A stretch of 64,000 nt of DNA from PVC group bacterium. GTDB taxonomy: Bacteria; Omnitrophota; Gorgyraeia; B26-G9. Location of the stretch: NCBI GenBank assembly GCA_024231215.1, contig JAAEQR010000142.1, forward strand, positions 164,593 through 228,592, written 5' to 3'. The notes below the pieces were generated by a model that saw only the letters and a list, made by a program, of their open reading frames with translations, did not search any database and was not told the origin of the DNA. Position numbers and translations under genes: made by a program. The stretch's first letter is position 1; each line of letters starts with the position of its first letter. Shown here piece after piece: positions 7,909-16,063 of the stretch.

Positions 7909-9318
7909 TTAACTCTTTTTCGCTGCCCTACGTTGTTTAACCGGAACATATTCTTTATCAAATGGCCCCACATACATTGCTCTAGGCCGAAAAATTCGAT
8001 TATTTCTCAGGTATTCCTGCACTCGTGCAGTCCACCCGGCAACACGGCTTACCGCAAAGATCGGCGTAAATAAATCCGGCGCAATACCCATTGATGAATA
8101 TACAATCCCTGAATAAAAATCAACATTAGGAAAAATACGTTTCTCCTTGCCTAAAGTAGAAACAACTTCTTTTTCTAATGCATTAGCAGTAGCAAACAAC
8201 TTCTTAGCTTCCGGATTACCTTTAGATAGATACTTAGCCAAGGGTCCCAGAACACGCGCTCTAGGATCATACGCTTTATATACACGGTGACCAAAACCCA
8301 TGATTTTACCTTTCTTGGCCCGAACCTTATCAAACCACGGCTTCACATTATTCACACTTCCAATATCTTTTAAAACTTCAATGACTTTTTCATTCGCACC
8401 ACCATGTAAAGGACCGTTTAAAGCCGCAATACCCGCCCCGACTGATAAGTAAAGATCCGCTAATGTCGACGCAACTACCATCGAAGCAAACGTACTGGCA
8501 TTCATCCCATGGTCTGCATGTAAAATAAGCGCTATATCCATAACGCGTTCTTCTACCGAGGTTGGTTCCCGTCCGGTAATCATATAAATAAGATTACCGG
8601 CATAACTTAATTCACTTTTTGGTTCAAGCGGTAAATGTCCGTCTCTAATGCGCGCAACCACACCCGTTAAGGAAGGTACTCCAGCCAGAAGATGATAACA
8701 TGAGTCAAACCCAATAGCGTGCTTCAAATCATCTTTAATCTTATTTTCCAGCTGTTTTCTTTTAAACTCATAAATAGCGTGTTCTTCCCCCATTGGTTCT
8801 GTTTCCATTGGAATAGAATCTTCATCCGCACTGATTATATTGGCAATATTTGACAAATAACCATACTTGTCTACATCAGTAAATTCCTGACGCATTAAAT
8901 TTGTTCCCATACGCAATGCCGCCATAGGCTTCATATTTTCAATCGGAAAACCCATGAGCAATCTCTTCGTATTAGGTATATGACTAAAAAGCAGCATTTT
9001 TTTCTTAAAACCTTCTAATTGCTTTTCATTTGGTAAATATCCATGTAGCAGAAGATAGCTTACCTCTTCAAAAGTCGAATATGCACATAAATCAAAAATA
9101 TTATAGCCTCTGTAAATTAACCAACCCTTAGAACCGTTAACATACCCTATCTTTGTTTCACAGGCAATTGCACCTTCTAAACCAGGCCCAACGATACAAT
9201 CAGTCGGCCATTTGATCGGACGAGTAAGCTCCGGCTCTGCTTCAGAACTTGTTTCTTTAAGTGCTTTAGCTTTAGCTTTCAGTATTAGTTCTGTTATCTC
9301 TTTTGTTTCTTTGCTCAT
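7909..9318 (-). CDS. gltA: Citrate synthase
   Basis: The 469-residue enzyme condenses oxaloacetate and acetyl-CoA to citrate. The catalytic blocks are plain: [10 protein letters not shown] (oxaloacetate-binding His), GPLHGGANE (catalytic His) and [15 protein letters not shown] (arginine contacts and a following Asp). An N-terminal extension of about 60 residues (helical, charged) precedes the core at [16 protein letters not shown]. The start has a GAGAGGTGG site, and a promoter lies at 9372-9400. No other TCA-cycle gene is in the window. The neighbouring citramalate and aspartate genes suggest a biosynthetic role, for example towards glutamate. That is inference. Confidence 0.95.
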   Translation of the reverse strand: MSKETKEITELILKAKAKALKETSSEAEPELTRPIKWPTDCIVGPGLEGAIACETKIGYVNGSKGWLIYRGYNIFDLCAYSTFEEVSYLLLHGYLPNEKQLEGFKKKMLLFSHIPNTKRLLMGFPIENMKPMAALRMGTNLMRQEFTDVDKYGYLSNIANIISADEDSIPMETEPMGEEHAIYEFKRKQLENKIKDDLKHAIGFDSCYHLLAGVPSLTGVVARIRDGHLPLEPKSELSYAGNLIYMITGREPTSVEERVMDIALILHADHGMNASTFASMVVASTLADLYLSVGAGIAALNGPLHGGANEKVIEVLKDIGSVNNVKPWFDKVRAKKGKIMGFGHRVYKAYDPRARVLGPLAKYLSKGNPEAKKLFATANALEKEVVSTLGKEKRIFPNVDFYSGIVYSSMGIAPDLFTPIFAVSRVAGWTARVQEYLRNNRIFRPRAMYVGPFDKEYVPVKQRRAAKKS

Positions 9319-9371
9319 TATTTAACCACCTCTCATATTAGTATAATATATTTATTTTATTGTAATATATA

Positions 9372-9400
9372 ATAATACTATTTTGGCTGGGAAAAGTCAA
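9372..9400 (-). promoter_or_regulatory. Promoter of the gltA-yjbQ-lipoprotein unit
   Basis: TTGACT (9400-9395), a 17-base spacer and TATTAT (9377-9372) precede gltA with a leader of about 47 bases. No terminator was found between this promoter and the end of the PilZ gene at 9468. Confidence 0.7.
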
Positions 9401-9467
9401 ATACTACGTTGAAACATGGAATGCCCTGCAAAGACAGGAGTTAGGTGAGAATCTACCGGCAATGTCA

Positions 9468-10145
9468 TTACTCTTGACCAAATACCAGCTTGGATTTTAT
9501 GTAAGAAAGTATCTCTTCCTTCTGTTTTTCCTCAATCTCTATAAATTTTATTCCAATTGAAATTACATTATTCTGCGCTTGCTCTTTCCAAACAACTCTG
9601 CCTTTAACAAAAAATCTCGCTTCGTTATTTGGAAGATCAAAAGATATATTGAGAGAGTCATTAATATTGACCTTATCTTTGGTGAACATCTTCAGACCTA
9701 AAATTCCAACATCAACACTCATACCACTATATGTCTCAGGATCACCCATAATTTTAAACATAACTTCTGTATTTAATGCACAGCGGATATGCGTGCGACT
9801 TATTGTCATTTTTCTTGCAAACTGACTGATATATTGCAACAATTCCTTTTCTTTCACAAGATCAATACTGACGAATTTCACTGCCGTATCATATAAAAAT
9901 TTTGACGATGATTCTCTTTGCCAAAGAACCCTGCCAACCGCAGGCATAGGATCAAAAACATTAGTTACTTTAATACTTAATTCTAATATAGCTCCTTCAG
10001 CAAGTACTTCCGTAGCTATAAATTTCAAACCTGTATCACTTATTTCATTAACCGGAACACTAATCGGAGGACGAAAACTCCCTTGCATTTTGTAAGTTGC
10101 CTCGCCTGATATCGGCAGGCGAATATTCTCATTTGATTCATTCAT
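9468..10145 (-). CDS. Tandem PilZ-domain protein
   Basis: The 225-residue cytoplasmic protein contains two PilZ-like barrels, about residues 8-105 and 115-220. PilZ domains usually bind cyclic di-GMP through RxxxR and (D/N)xSxxG. The first domain keeps NEISDTG (33-39) but has no clear RxxxR. The second keeps RTHIR (117-121) but reads DVGILG (145-150), with glycine in place of serine. Each domain ends with the usual VGRVLWQ or KGRVVWKE strand. It is third in a unit with an exported protein and a lipoprotein, so it may act on the envelope or on pili in response to cyclic di-GMP. Confidence 0.85.
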   Translation of the reverse strand: MNESNENIRLPISGEATYKMQGSFRPPISVPVNEISDTGLKFIATEVLAEGAILELSIKVTNVFDPMPAVGRVLWQRESSSKFLYDTAVKFVSIDLVKEKELLQYISQFARKMTISRTHIRCALNTEVMFKIMGDPETYSGMSVDVGILGLKMFTKDKVNINDSLNISFDLPNNEARFFVKGRVVWKEQAQNNVISIGIKFIEIEEKQKEEILSYIKSKLVFGQE

Positions 10146-10169
10146 AATATTATTCCCCTCATATTATTC

Positions 10170-10568
10170 TTAAAAATTATCTAAATCATTCGGGTATTCT
10201 TTAAAAATAACCGCTTCCCCTTGATATGTATATTTACCTCTCTTAGCTTTAGCCTTTACATTTATGACCGCATTCGCCCCTATTTCTAATGCCTTTCGGG
10301 AAAGTTGCTCAAGAATCTCTACCATTGACGCATCAGAATCATATCCAATAATTAACTCACGTGTACCTTCGACCATCCCCAAAGATATATAAGAATAAGT
10401 TTCTCCCGGCTTACCATGATACAGGGGTATATCAAATTTTAAAGCAGCACCTTGATATCGCTTAAATGACGATGAACAACCGCTAGAAAAGAAAATCATC
10501 AATATTATTATAATTGAAAAAAATTTCTTAACATAATAAGTATTACTGCACATTAAGTTCGTCGCCAA
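10170..10568 (-). CDS. Small lipoprotein, YbjQ-like mature domain
   Basis: The 132-residue product has a hydrophobic signal (FFSIIIILMIFF) ending in a lipobox-like SSGC (Cys about 31). The mature part has a strand reading GYDSDAS. It then has a helix and strand (MVEILEQLSRKALEIGANAVINVKAK, written here only as a span at about residues 82-107) and YQGEAVIF. The helix-then-GANAVI arrangement resembles the YbjQ/DUF74 pentamer family, though the link is weak. The frame overlaps the upstream gene's last 26 bases. An ATG at 10553 inside that overlap is an equally possible start, and neither has a good ribosome site. Function unknown. Confidence 0.65.
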   Translation of the reverse strand: MATNLMCSNTYYVKKFFSIIIILMIFFSSGCSSSFKRYQGAALKFDIPLYHGKPGETYSYISLGMVEGTRELIIGYDSDASMVEILEQLSRKALEIGANAVINVKAKAKRGKYTYQGEAVIFKEYPNDLDNF

Positions 10569-11064
10569 TCTGATCTACAACTGAGTTATCTAACAAACCC
10601 ATGAATTTAGGGTTAGCCATTAAAGTTTTCATGTCCAGGGCATTAACCGCATTCATAATCTCCGGATCTTTCATAATCTCTTGAAACTGCTGATCATTCT
10701 GCAAAGAAACAATTAATTCCATAACTTTAGCATTCGACATCATTGATTGTTTCAGCGTATTCGCACCAGCCTTCATCATTGACGCATTAACTGACGCATT
10801 AGTAGAACTGTCGTTTGAATAAGATACATTCTTTTTAGCTCCCCGAGAAGGCTGACGAACTGACTTTATGCGAGATTCGTTTATCTCAAAATCCCCCACA
10901 CTACCAGAGCGTATGGTATATACACCATTATTCACAGAAATAACCTCTCCTACGATCACGCTTCCATCAGTCAATGATATCTCTTTAACTTCTCCTGCAT
11001 TCACCTGTTGCATAAAAATAAAAAATAAAGCAATAATTATAATGAAAATCTTATAAATCTTCAA
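10543..11064 (-). CDS. Exported protein with SH3-like strand region and STI1-like helices
   Basis: The 173-residue protein starts at a TTG preceded by AGGAGGTGA and has a signal peptide ending about residue 23 (VNA|GE). Residues about 27-70 (EISLTDGSVIVGEVISV ... EINESRIKSVR) look like a small barrel. A Ser/Asn-rich linker follows (about 71-95). Residues 112-160 carry FQEIMKDPEIMNAV and LMANPKFMGLL, the Asp-Pro and Asn-Pro helix pattern of STI1/DP co-chaperone domains. Those domains bind hydrophobic client segments, normally in the cytosol, so an exported version is unusual. It is first in a three-gene unit. Function unknown. Confidence 0.7.
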   Translation of the reverse strand: MKIYKIFIIIIALFFIFMQQVNAGEVKEISLTDGSVIVGEVISVNNGVYTIRSGSVGDFEINESRIKSVRQPSRGAKKNVSYSNDSSTNASVNASMMKAGANTLKQSMMSNAKVMELIVSLQNDQQFQEIMKDPEIMNAVNALDMKTLMANPKFMGLLDNSVVDQIGDELNVQ

Positions 11065-11094
11065 AATATCACCTCCTATACATCATTAGAATTA

Positions 11095-11123
11095 ATCATA
11101 CTATTAGAGTACTTTTGAGTCAA
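11095..11123 (-). promoter_or_regulatory. Promoter of the exported protein / lipoprotein / PilZ unit
   Basis: TTGACT (11123-11118), a 17-base spacer and TATGAT (11100-11095) stand upstream of the TTG start at 11064. The leader is about 25 bases and includes AGGAGGTGA. Confidence 0.75.
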
Positions 11124-11129
11124 TAGATA

Positions 11130-12086
11130 TTATACTGTGTGCACATCTCCGCTAAGAACATGGTGCAGAAATCCCAAATCATCACGCATAATCAAAGCCC
11201 CGTTTTCATCCACATCCATAGCCTGTCCTTCAATAATCCTGCCTCGCCATTTAACCTTGATTCTATTGCCAAGTGTTGTAGAAAGATTACGCCATTCATC
11301 AATTATTAAAGTAAATTTTTTCTTTTTTATTTTTTCATAATGCCGTTCCATCTCAAGCAGCAACACTCTCAAAAATTCCACACGGTTTATTTCCCTACCC
11401 AATTTTTGGCAAACAGAAGTAGCCCCGGGTGGAAGTTTATGCGAATCGGTATTTATATTAATACCAACACCTAAAACTACAAAGTTAATCATATCCAGTT
11501 CAGCACTCATCTCAGTAAGTATTCCACATATCTTTTCATTTTCAATCATTATATCGTTGGGCCATTTAATAACCGCCGGCAACCCGCTAAGCTGCCTTAT
11601 CGTCTTAGCGATACTTACTGCCGCCATAAGCGTAATTTTTCCAGCCTCTTCCGGCGTAATTACCGGTCTTAAAATCAATGACGCATAAATCCCTTCGCCA
11701 TGCGGCGATTTCCAGCTCCGCCCCATCCTACCCTTACCTTTAGTCTGTTGTTCGGCAACAACCAAAGTCCCTTCCATCGCATTTTGCTCAGCTAAAGTAT
11801 AAGCTGCATCGTTAGTCGATCCAATCGAGGCATAAGACACAACCTTTTGCCCAAACTTTTTTGTCTTCAATTTATATACTATTTCATCCGGAAGCAAACT
11901 GTCCGGGATCTTTTCCAGTCGATACCCCAAATGCGGCTGAGCCACGATTTCATATCCATGCCGCTTTAAATTCTGAATATGTTTCCACACTGCAGTCCTA
12001 GAAACTTTTAATTTGCGACAGATATCTTCCCCGGAAACAAAAAAATCCCGGTTATCTTTTAGAAAATTTAAAACTTTTGTCTCCAT
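11130..12086 (-). CDS. birA: Biotin--[acetyl-CoA-carboxylase] ligase with repressor domain
   Basis: The 318-residue protein joins biotin to the carboxyl carrier protein of acetyl-CoA carboxylase. Residues about 1-60 form a winged helix (FVSGEDICRKLKVSRTAVWKHI), so it may also repress biotin genes. The catalytic loop is KGKGRMGRSW, followed by PAVIKWPNDIMI and KICGILTEM, all standard. A C-terminal SH3-like domain completes the family layout. The ATG at 12086 is chosen because GAGGTGAG lies 7 bases before it; the upstream GTG at 12098 overlaps the uvrB stop and is a weaker choice. It ends the lysC-birA unit. Confidence 0.93.
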   Translation of the reverse strand: METKVLNFLKDNRDFFVSGEDICRKLKVSRTAVWKHIQNLKRHGYEIVAQPHLGYRLEKIPDSLLPDEIVYKLKTKKFGQKVVSYASIGSTNDAAYTLAEQNAMEGTLVVAEQQTKGKGRMGRSWKSPHGEGIYASLILRPVITPEEAGKITLMAAVSIAKTIRQLSGLPAVIKWPNDIMIENEKICGILTEMSAELDMINFVVLGVGININTDSHKLPPGATSVCQKLGREINRVEFLRVLLLEMERHYEKIKKKKFTLIIDEWRNLSTTLGNRIKVKWRGRIIEGQAMDVDENGALIMRDDLGFLHHVLSGDVHTV

Positions 12087-12094
12087 AACTTTTC

Positions 12095-14071
12095 TCACCT
12101 CAGATTACTTTTTTTATCTTTTAATTGTCTGATTTTTTCTTTGTATTCTATTGCTTTTTCAAACTGCAAATTCTTTGCGGCTACTTCCATTTTACGTTCT
12201 AGCGCATCTATCAATTCCAGCCGGGCATATGCCTCTAGATCTTCGGCAACAATATTTTGAACAAAAGCCTCTGCCTCTTCTTCTGTTTCTATCCAATCTT
12301 TTATCGCTTTCTTTATCGACTCCGGTTTTATATTATGCTTCTTATTATATTCAAGCTGAATAGCGCGTCTTCTATCTGTTTCTTCCATAGTCTTCTTTAG
12401 AGACTTAGTTATCGTATCAGCATACATCACAACCTCGCCGTTAATATTCCGTGCCGCACGACCGGACACCTGAATAAGCGATGTTGCCGATCGCAAAAAA
12501 CCTTCTTTATCCGCATCCATAACACACACAAGAGATACTTCAGGCAAATCAAGTCCTTCCCGCAAAAGATTCACCCCTACCACACAATCAAATTTCTTTT
12601 TTCGTAAATCGCTTAAGACTTTCACCCTCTCCAACGCATTTAATTCAGAATGAATATAATTAGTTGCCAGCCCAGACTCCTGCAAATATCGGGATAAGTC
12701 TTCAGCCATACGTTTAGTAAGAGTCGTCACCAATACTCGCTCATTATTATCCGCAGCCTTTTTCACACGAGCTATTAAATCATCCACTTGATTTTTTGTC
12801 GGTACAATCGTAACCTTGGGATCCACCAAGCCCGTAGGACGAATTATCTGTTCTGCTACCCTATTGCTTTTGTCAATTTCATATTCATTCGGGGTAGCTG
12901 AAACAAATACTACCTGCTTTATCATATTTTCAAATTCATCGAACTTTAACGGCCGGTTATCCAGACAAGACGGTAATCTAAACCCAAAATCAACTAAAAC
13001 TTCTTTTCTTGCCCGGTCACCATTAAACATACCTCGAATCTGAGGTACTGTTACATGCGATTCATCGATAATAACCAAATAATCTTCCGGAAAATAATCC
13101 AGCAAACAATAAGGGCGGCTTCCCGGAGGCCGACCGCTTAAATGTCGTGAATAATTCTCAACTCCATGACAAAAACCAATCTCCCTCAGCATTTCCATAT
13201 CATATCTTGTACGCGAAGCAAGCCGTTGAGATTCTACAAGTTTCCCTTGCTTATTCAATTCTTCTAAACGATTTTTCAACTCCAAATCAATCGTCTCAAA
13301 CGAATGCTCTAACTGAACATCGTCTACCAAAAAATGTTTTGCCGGATAAACCGCTATTTCCGTTAGTTCTTGTTCTCTATTTAATGATACGGGATTAATA
13401 ATAGATATGCGTTCTACTTCATCTCCAAAGAATTCGATACGCAATGCTTTTTGCTCATAAGCAAGAAATATCTCTACAGTATCACCTCTGACTCGAAATA
13501 AACCCGGCAAAAATTCAATATCATTGCGTTCATAGCGAATATGAATCAACCTCTTCAATAAATCATCCCTAGCCAACATCTGCCCCTTCTGCAAAAAAAT
13601 AAATTGACCTCGGTATTCTTGCGGCGAACCCAAATTATAAATAGAAGAAACACTAGCTACAATAATCACATCGTTACGCGTCATTAATGAAGTTGTTGCT
13701 GCCAAACGCAACCGATTAATCTTCTCATTAATCGAAGAATCCTTTTCTATATAAGTATCTGTCTGAGGGATATAAGCTTCCGGCTGGTAATAATCATAAT
13801 AGCTTATAAAATACCCTACTGCATTCTGCGGAAAAAATTCTTTAAATTCTGCATAGAGTTGTGCAGCCAATGTTTTATTATGGGAAATAATAAGCGTCGG
13901 TTTGTTTAGATTAGCGATCACCGAAGCCATCGTAAAAGTCTTTCCGCTACCGGTCACGCCAAGAAGTGTTTGAAAACGATTCCCGTTATTAAGAGAATTA
14001 GTTACCCCCTCTATAGCTTTAGGTTGGTCGCCAGCAGGGGCAAAAGAACTAAGGAGTTTAAACTCGCTCAT
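12095..14071 (-). CDS. uvrB: Excinuclease ABC subunit B
   Basis: The 658-residue DNA-damage recognition helicase of nucleotide excision repair is complete. It shows Walker A GVTGSGKTFT, the YYDYYQPEAYIPQTDTYIE beta-hairpin that grips one strand, the DESH box, the SATPNEYE motif, and the helicase C-terminal block LREGLDLPEVSLV. A coiled UVR domain lies at the very end (about residues 618-655) for contact with UvrC. It lies 3 bases after pilT and just before birA. No uvrA or uvrC is in the window. Confidence 0.97.
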   Translation of the reverse strand: MSEFKLLSSFAPAGDQPKAIEGVTNSLNNGNRFQTLLGVTGSGKTFTMASVIANLNKPTLIISHNKTLAAQLYAEFKEFFPQNAVGYFISYYDYYQPEAYIPQTDTYIEKDSSINEKINRLRLAATTSLMTRNDVIIVASVSSIYNLGSPQEYRGQFIFLQKGQMLARDDLLKRLIHIRYERNDIEFLPGLFRVRGDTVEIFLAYEQKALRIEFFGDEVERISIINPVSLNREQELTEIAVYPAKHFLVDDVQLEHSFETIDLELKNRLEELNKQGKLVESQRLASRTRYDMEMLREIGFCHGVENYSRHLSGRPPGSRPYCLLDYFPEDYLVIIDESHVTVPQIRGMFNGDRARKEVLVDFGFRLPSCLDNRPLKFDEFENMIKQVVFVSATPNEYEIDKSNRVAEQIIRPTGLVDPKVTIVPTKNQVDDLIARVKKAADNNERVLVTTLTKRMAEDLSRYLQESGLATNYIHSELNALERVKVLSDLRKKKFDCVVGVNLLREGLDLPEVSLVCVMDADKEGFLRSATSLIQVSGRAARNINGEVVMYADTITKSLKKTMEETDRRRAIQLEYNKKHNIKPESIKKAIKDWIETEEEAEAFVQNIVAEDLEAYARLELIDALERKMEVAAKNLQFEKAIEYKEKIRQLKDKKSNLR

Positions 14072-14074
14072 ATA

Positions 14075-15151
14075 TCAACGCGTCTGTTTTTTTCCTGACT
14101 TCATCAACAAAGTTTTGAAATGCTGAATATCCTTAACCCTGTTTAACGCGGTCTCGTAACTAATAACACCCTTAGCATAGAGATCTTTTAAAGAAGTATC
14201 CATAAGTTGCATTCCCATATCCGCGCCGGTTTGAATAATCGTGGGAATCTGTTCTGTTTTTGCTTCGCGTACAACATTACGCAAAGCAGGAGTAGCTATT
14301 AAAACTTCTGTAGCTAGTACTCTACCCACTCCATCTATCCGGGTCAAAAGCTGCTGAGAAATAATCCCCTGGAGACAGGAAGCAAGAACAATTCTTATCT
14401 GCTCCTGAGCATGCGAAGGAAATACATCAATAATTCTGTCTATCGTCTGTACCGCATCCGGAGTATGTAAAGTAGCTAAAACCAAATGACCTGTTTCTGC
14501 CGCAGTCAATGCAGTCTGAATTGTTTCCAAATCTCGCATCTCTCCCACACAGATTACATTAGGATCCTGTCTTAATGTATGTACTAACGCCTTCGCAAAA
14601 GATTTTGTATCCTGATAGACTTCTCGCTGAATAATTACACTTTTCTTATGTTCGTGAATATATTCGATTGGATCTTCGATAATAATAATCCGGCAGGAAC
14701 GTTCCCGGTTTATCAGGTCAATCATCGCATTCATGGTTGTTGTTTTTCCCACACCGGTAGGCCCGGTAACTAAAATTAAGCCGGATAATTTGCGACAGAA
14801 TTCAGCTATAACCAAAGGTAGGCCCAATTCCTCCGGTGGTTTTATTCTTAATCCTACAACCCTGAATGCTGCTTCTATAAAATTCTTGGAACGATAGATA
14901 TTAACTCTAAATCTGCTCAAATCCGGCACAGCTATAGAAAAGTCAAGTTCCCAATCCTGCTCAAATTTCTCGGTCTCAGGCTGAGTAAGAATACTATATA
15001 TCATTTTTTTCGACTCATCTGGAGTTAAAACGTCCATCTCCAGTGTTTCTAATTCTCCATCAATCCGCAAGGTCGGGGGAGAACCTACAACAAGATGTAA
15101 ATCAGAAGCATTCTTCTCTACGGCCAACTTAAGCAAACTTTGTATATCCAT
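14075..15151 (-). CDS. pilT: PilT twitching-motility ATPase
   Basis: The 358-residue hexameric ATPase powers type IV pilus retraction. The N-terminal PAS-like domain begins DIQSLLKLAVEKNASDLHL. The Walker A is GPTGVGKTTT, the Asp box contains IIEDPIEYIH, and the His box is TGHLVLATLHT. The C-terminal ALRNVVRE matches the PilT AIRNLIRE retraction motif, which separates it from the assembly ATPase PilB. A GGGAG site precedes the ATG. No other core pilus assembly genes are nearby, but two pseudopilins lie at 35018 and 43594, so the organism probably makes type IV pili. Confidence 0.94.
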   Translation of the reverse strand: MDIQSLLKLAVEKNASDLHLVVGSPPTLRIDGELETLEMDVLTPDESKKMIYSILTQPETEKFEQDWELDFSIAVPDLSRFRVNIYRSKNFIEAAFRVVGLRIKPPEELGLPLVIAEFCRKLSGLILVTGPTGVGKTTTMNAMIDLINRERSCRIIIIEDPIEYIHEHKKSVIIQREVYQDTKSFAKALVHTLRQDPNVICVGEMRDLETIQTALTAAETGHLVLATLHTPDAVQTIDRIIDVFPSHAQEQIRIVLASCLQGIISQQLLTRIDGVGRVLATEVLIATPALRNVVREAKTEQIPTIIQTGADMGMQLMDTSLKDLYAKGVISYETALNRVKDIQHFKTLLMKSGKKQTR

Positions 15152-15166
15152 AATAAGCTCCCTTTC

Positions 15167-16063
15167 TTAACCCACAGATCGTATTTTTAAACTAAAATCA
15201 ATATTTTTTATCGAATGAGTCAGCATACCCATAGAAATATAATCAACACCACACCGTGCGGTGTTGATTATATTACGTTCATTAATATTGCCGGACGCTT
15301 CAATCTTTACTTTTTTATTTCGACGATCACGCAAATATACTGCTTTTTTCATATCTTTATAGTTCATATTATCAAGCATAATAATTTCCGGAACAGCGCT
15401 CAACGCCGACTCAAATTCTTTCATATTGCTAACTTCAATCTCTACCGGCACTTTATTTTTAACATCTTTTTTTGCCGCAGACACTAAGACATCCATACCA
15501 CAGTTTCCGTACAACTCCCGCATAATCTGGATATGCGTATCTTTTATCAACACCTGATCAAACAAACCAAAACGATGATTATACCCACCACCAGTCTTTA
15601 CTGCATATTTTTCTAACCCGCGTAAGCCCGGCGTAGTTTTACGGGTATCAAGTATCCGCGCCTTATATTTACTGATTTTTTTAACCAGCTTGTTCGTTGT
15701 AGTCGCAATGCCGGAAAGCCTCCCTAACAGATTTAAAACCGTCCTTTCCCCTTTTAAAACAGCCTGGGCACTTCCTTTCATTTCACATACAACCGATCCT
15801 TTTTCAATAAAATCACCATCTTTTACCTTAGAAGAAATCTTGATCGCGGAATCTAACTGCCTAAATATTTCCTTCACAACACTCACACCGCAAAAAACAG
15901 AACTTTTCTCTTTAGCAATAATCTGTGCCTTCACAAACACCTCTGCTTTAAGCAGCGAATCTGTAGTAATATCCCCCTTTTTGCCAATATCTTCAGCTAA
16001 AGCGTTCGCAACAAGTGTTCTGATATCTGATCCTATTGTATTCTTTTTTTTAGAGACACGCAT
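15167..16063 (-). CDS. nadC: Nicotinate-nucleotide pyrophosphorylase (carboxylating)
   Basis: The 298-residue enzyme converts quinolinate and PRPP to nicotinate mononucleotide in de novo NAD synthesis. The family blocks EDIGKKGDITTDSLL, GERTVLNLLGRLSGIAT, ILDTRKTTPGLR and KTGGGYNHRFGLFDQVLIKD are intact. So is the C-terminal EASGNINERNI segment that closes the barrel, and length is normal. The start overlaps the end of valS by 14 bases, so translation is coupled. nadA and nadB are not in the window. Confidence 0.95.
   Translation of the reverse strand: MRVSKKKNTIGSDIRTLVANALAEDIGKKGDITTDSLLKAEVFVKAQIIAKEKSSVFCGVSVVKEIFRQLDSAIKISSKVKDGDFIEKGSVVCEMKGSAQAVLKGERTVLNLLGRLSGIATTTNKLVKKISKYKARILDTRKTTPGLRGLEKYAVKTGGGYNHRFGLFDQVLIKDTHIQIMRELYGNCGMDVLVSAAKKDVKNKVPVEIEVSNMKEFESALSAVPEIIMLDNMNYKDMKKAVYLRDRRNKKVKIEASGNINERNIINTARCGVDYISMGMLTHSIKNIDFSLKIRSVG

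Noticed and set aside
9401-9467. Hairpin CCTG/CAGG after the PilZ gene as a terminator
   Set aside because: The stem is four base pairs and is not followed by a U-tract.
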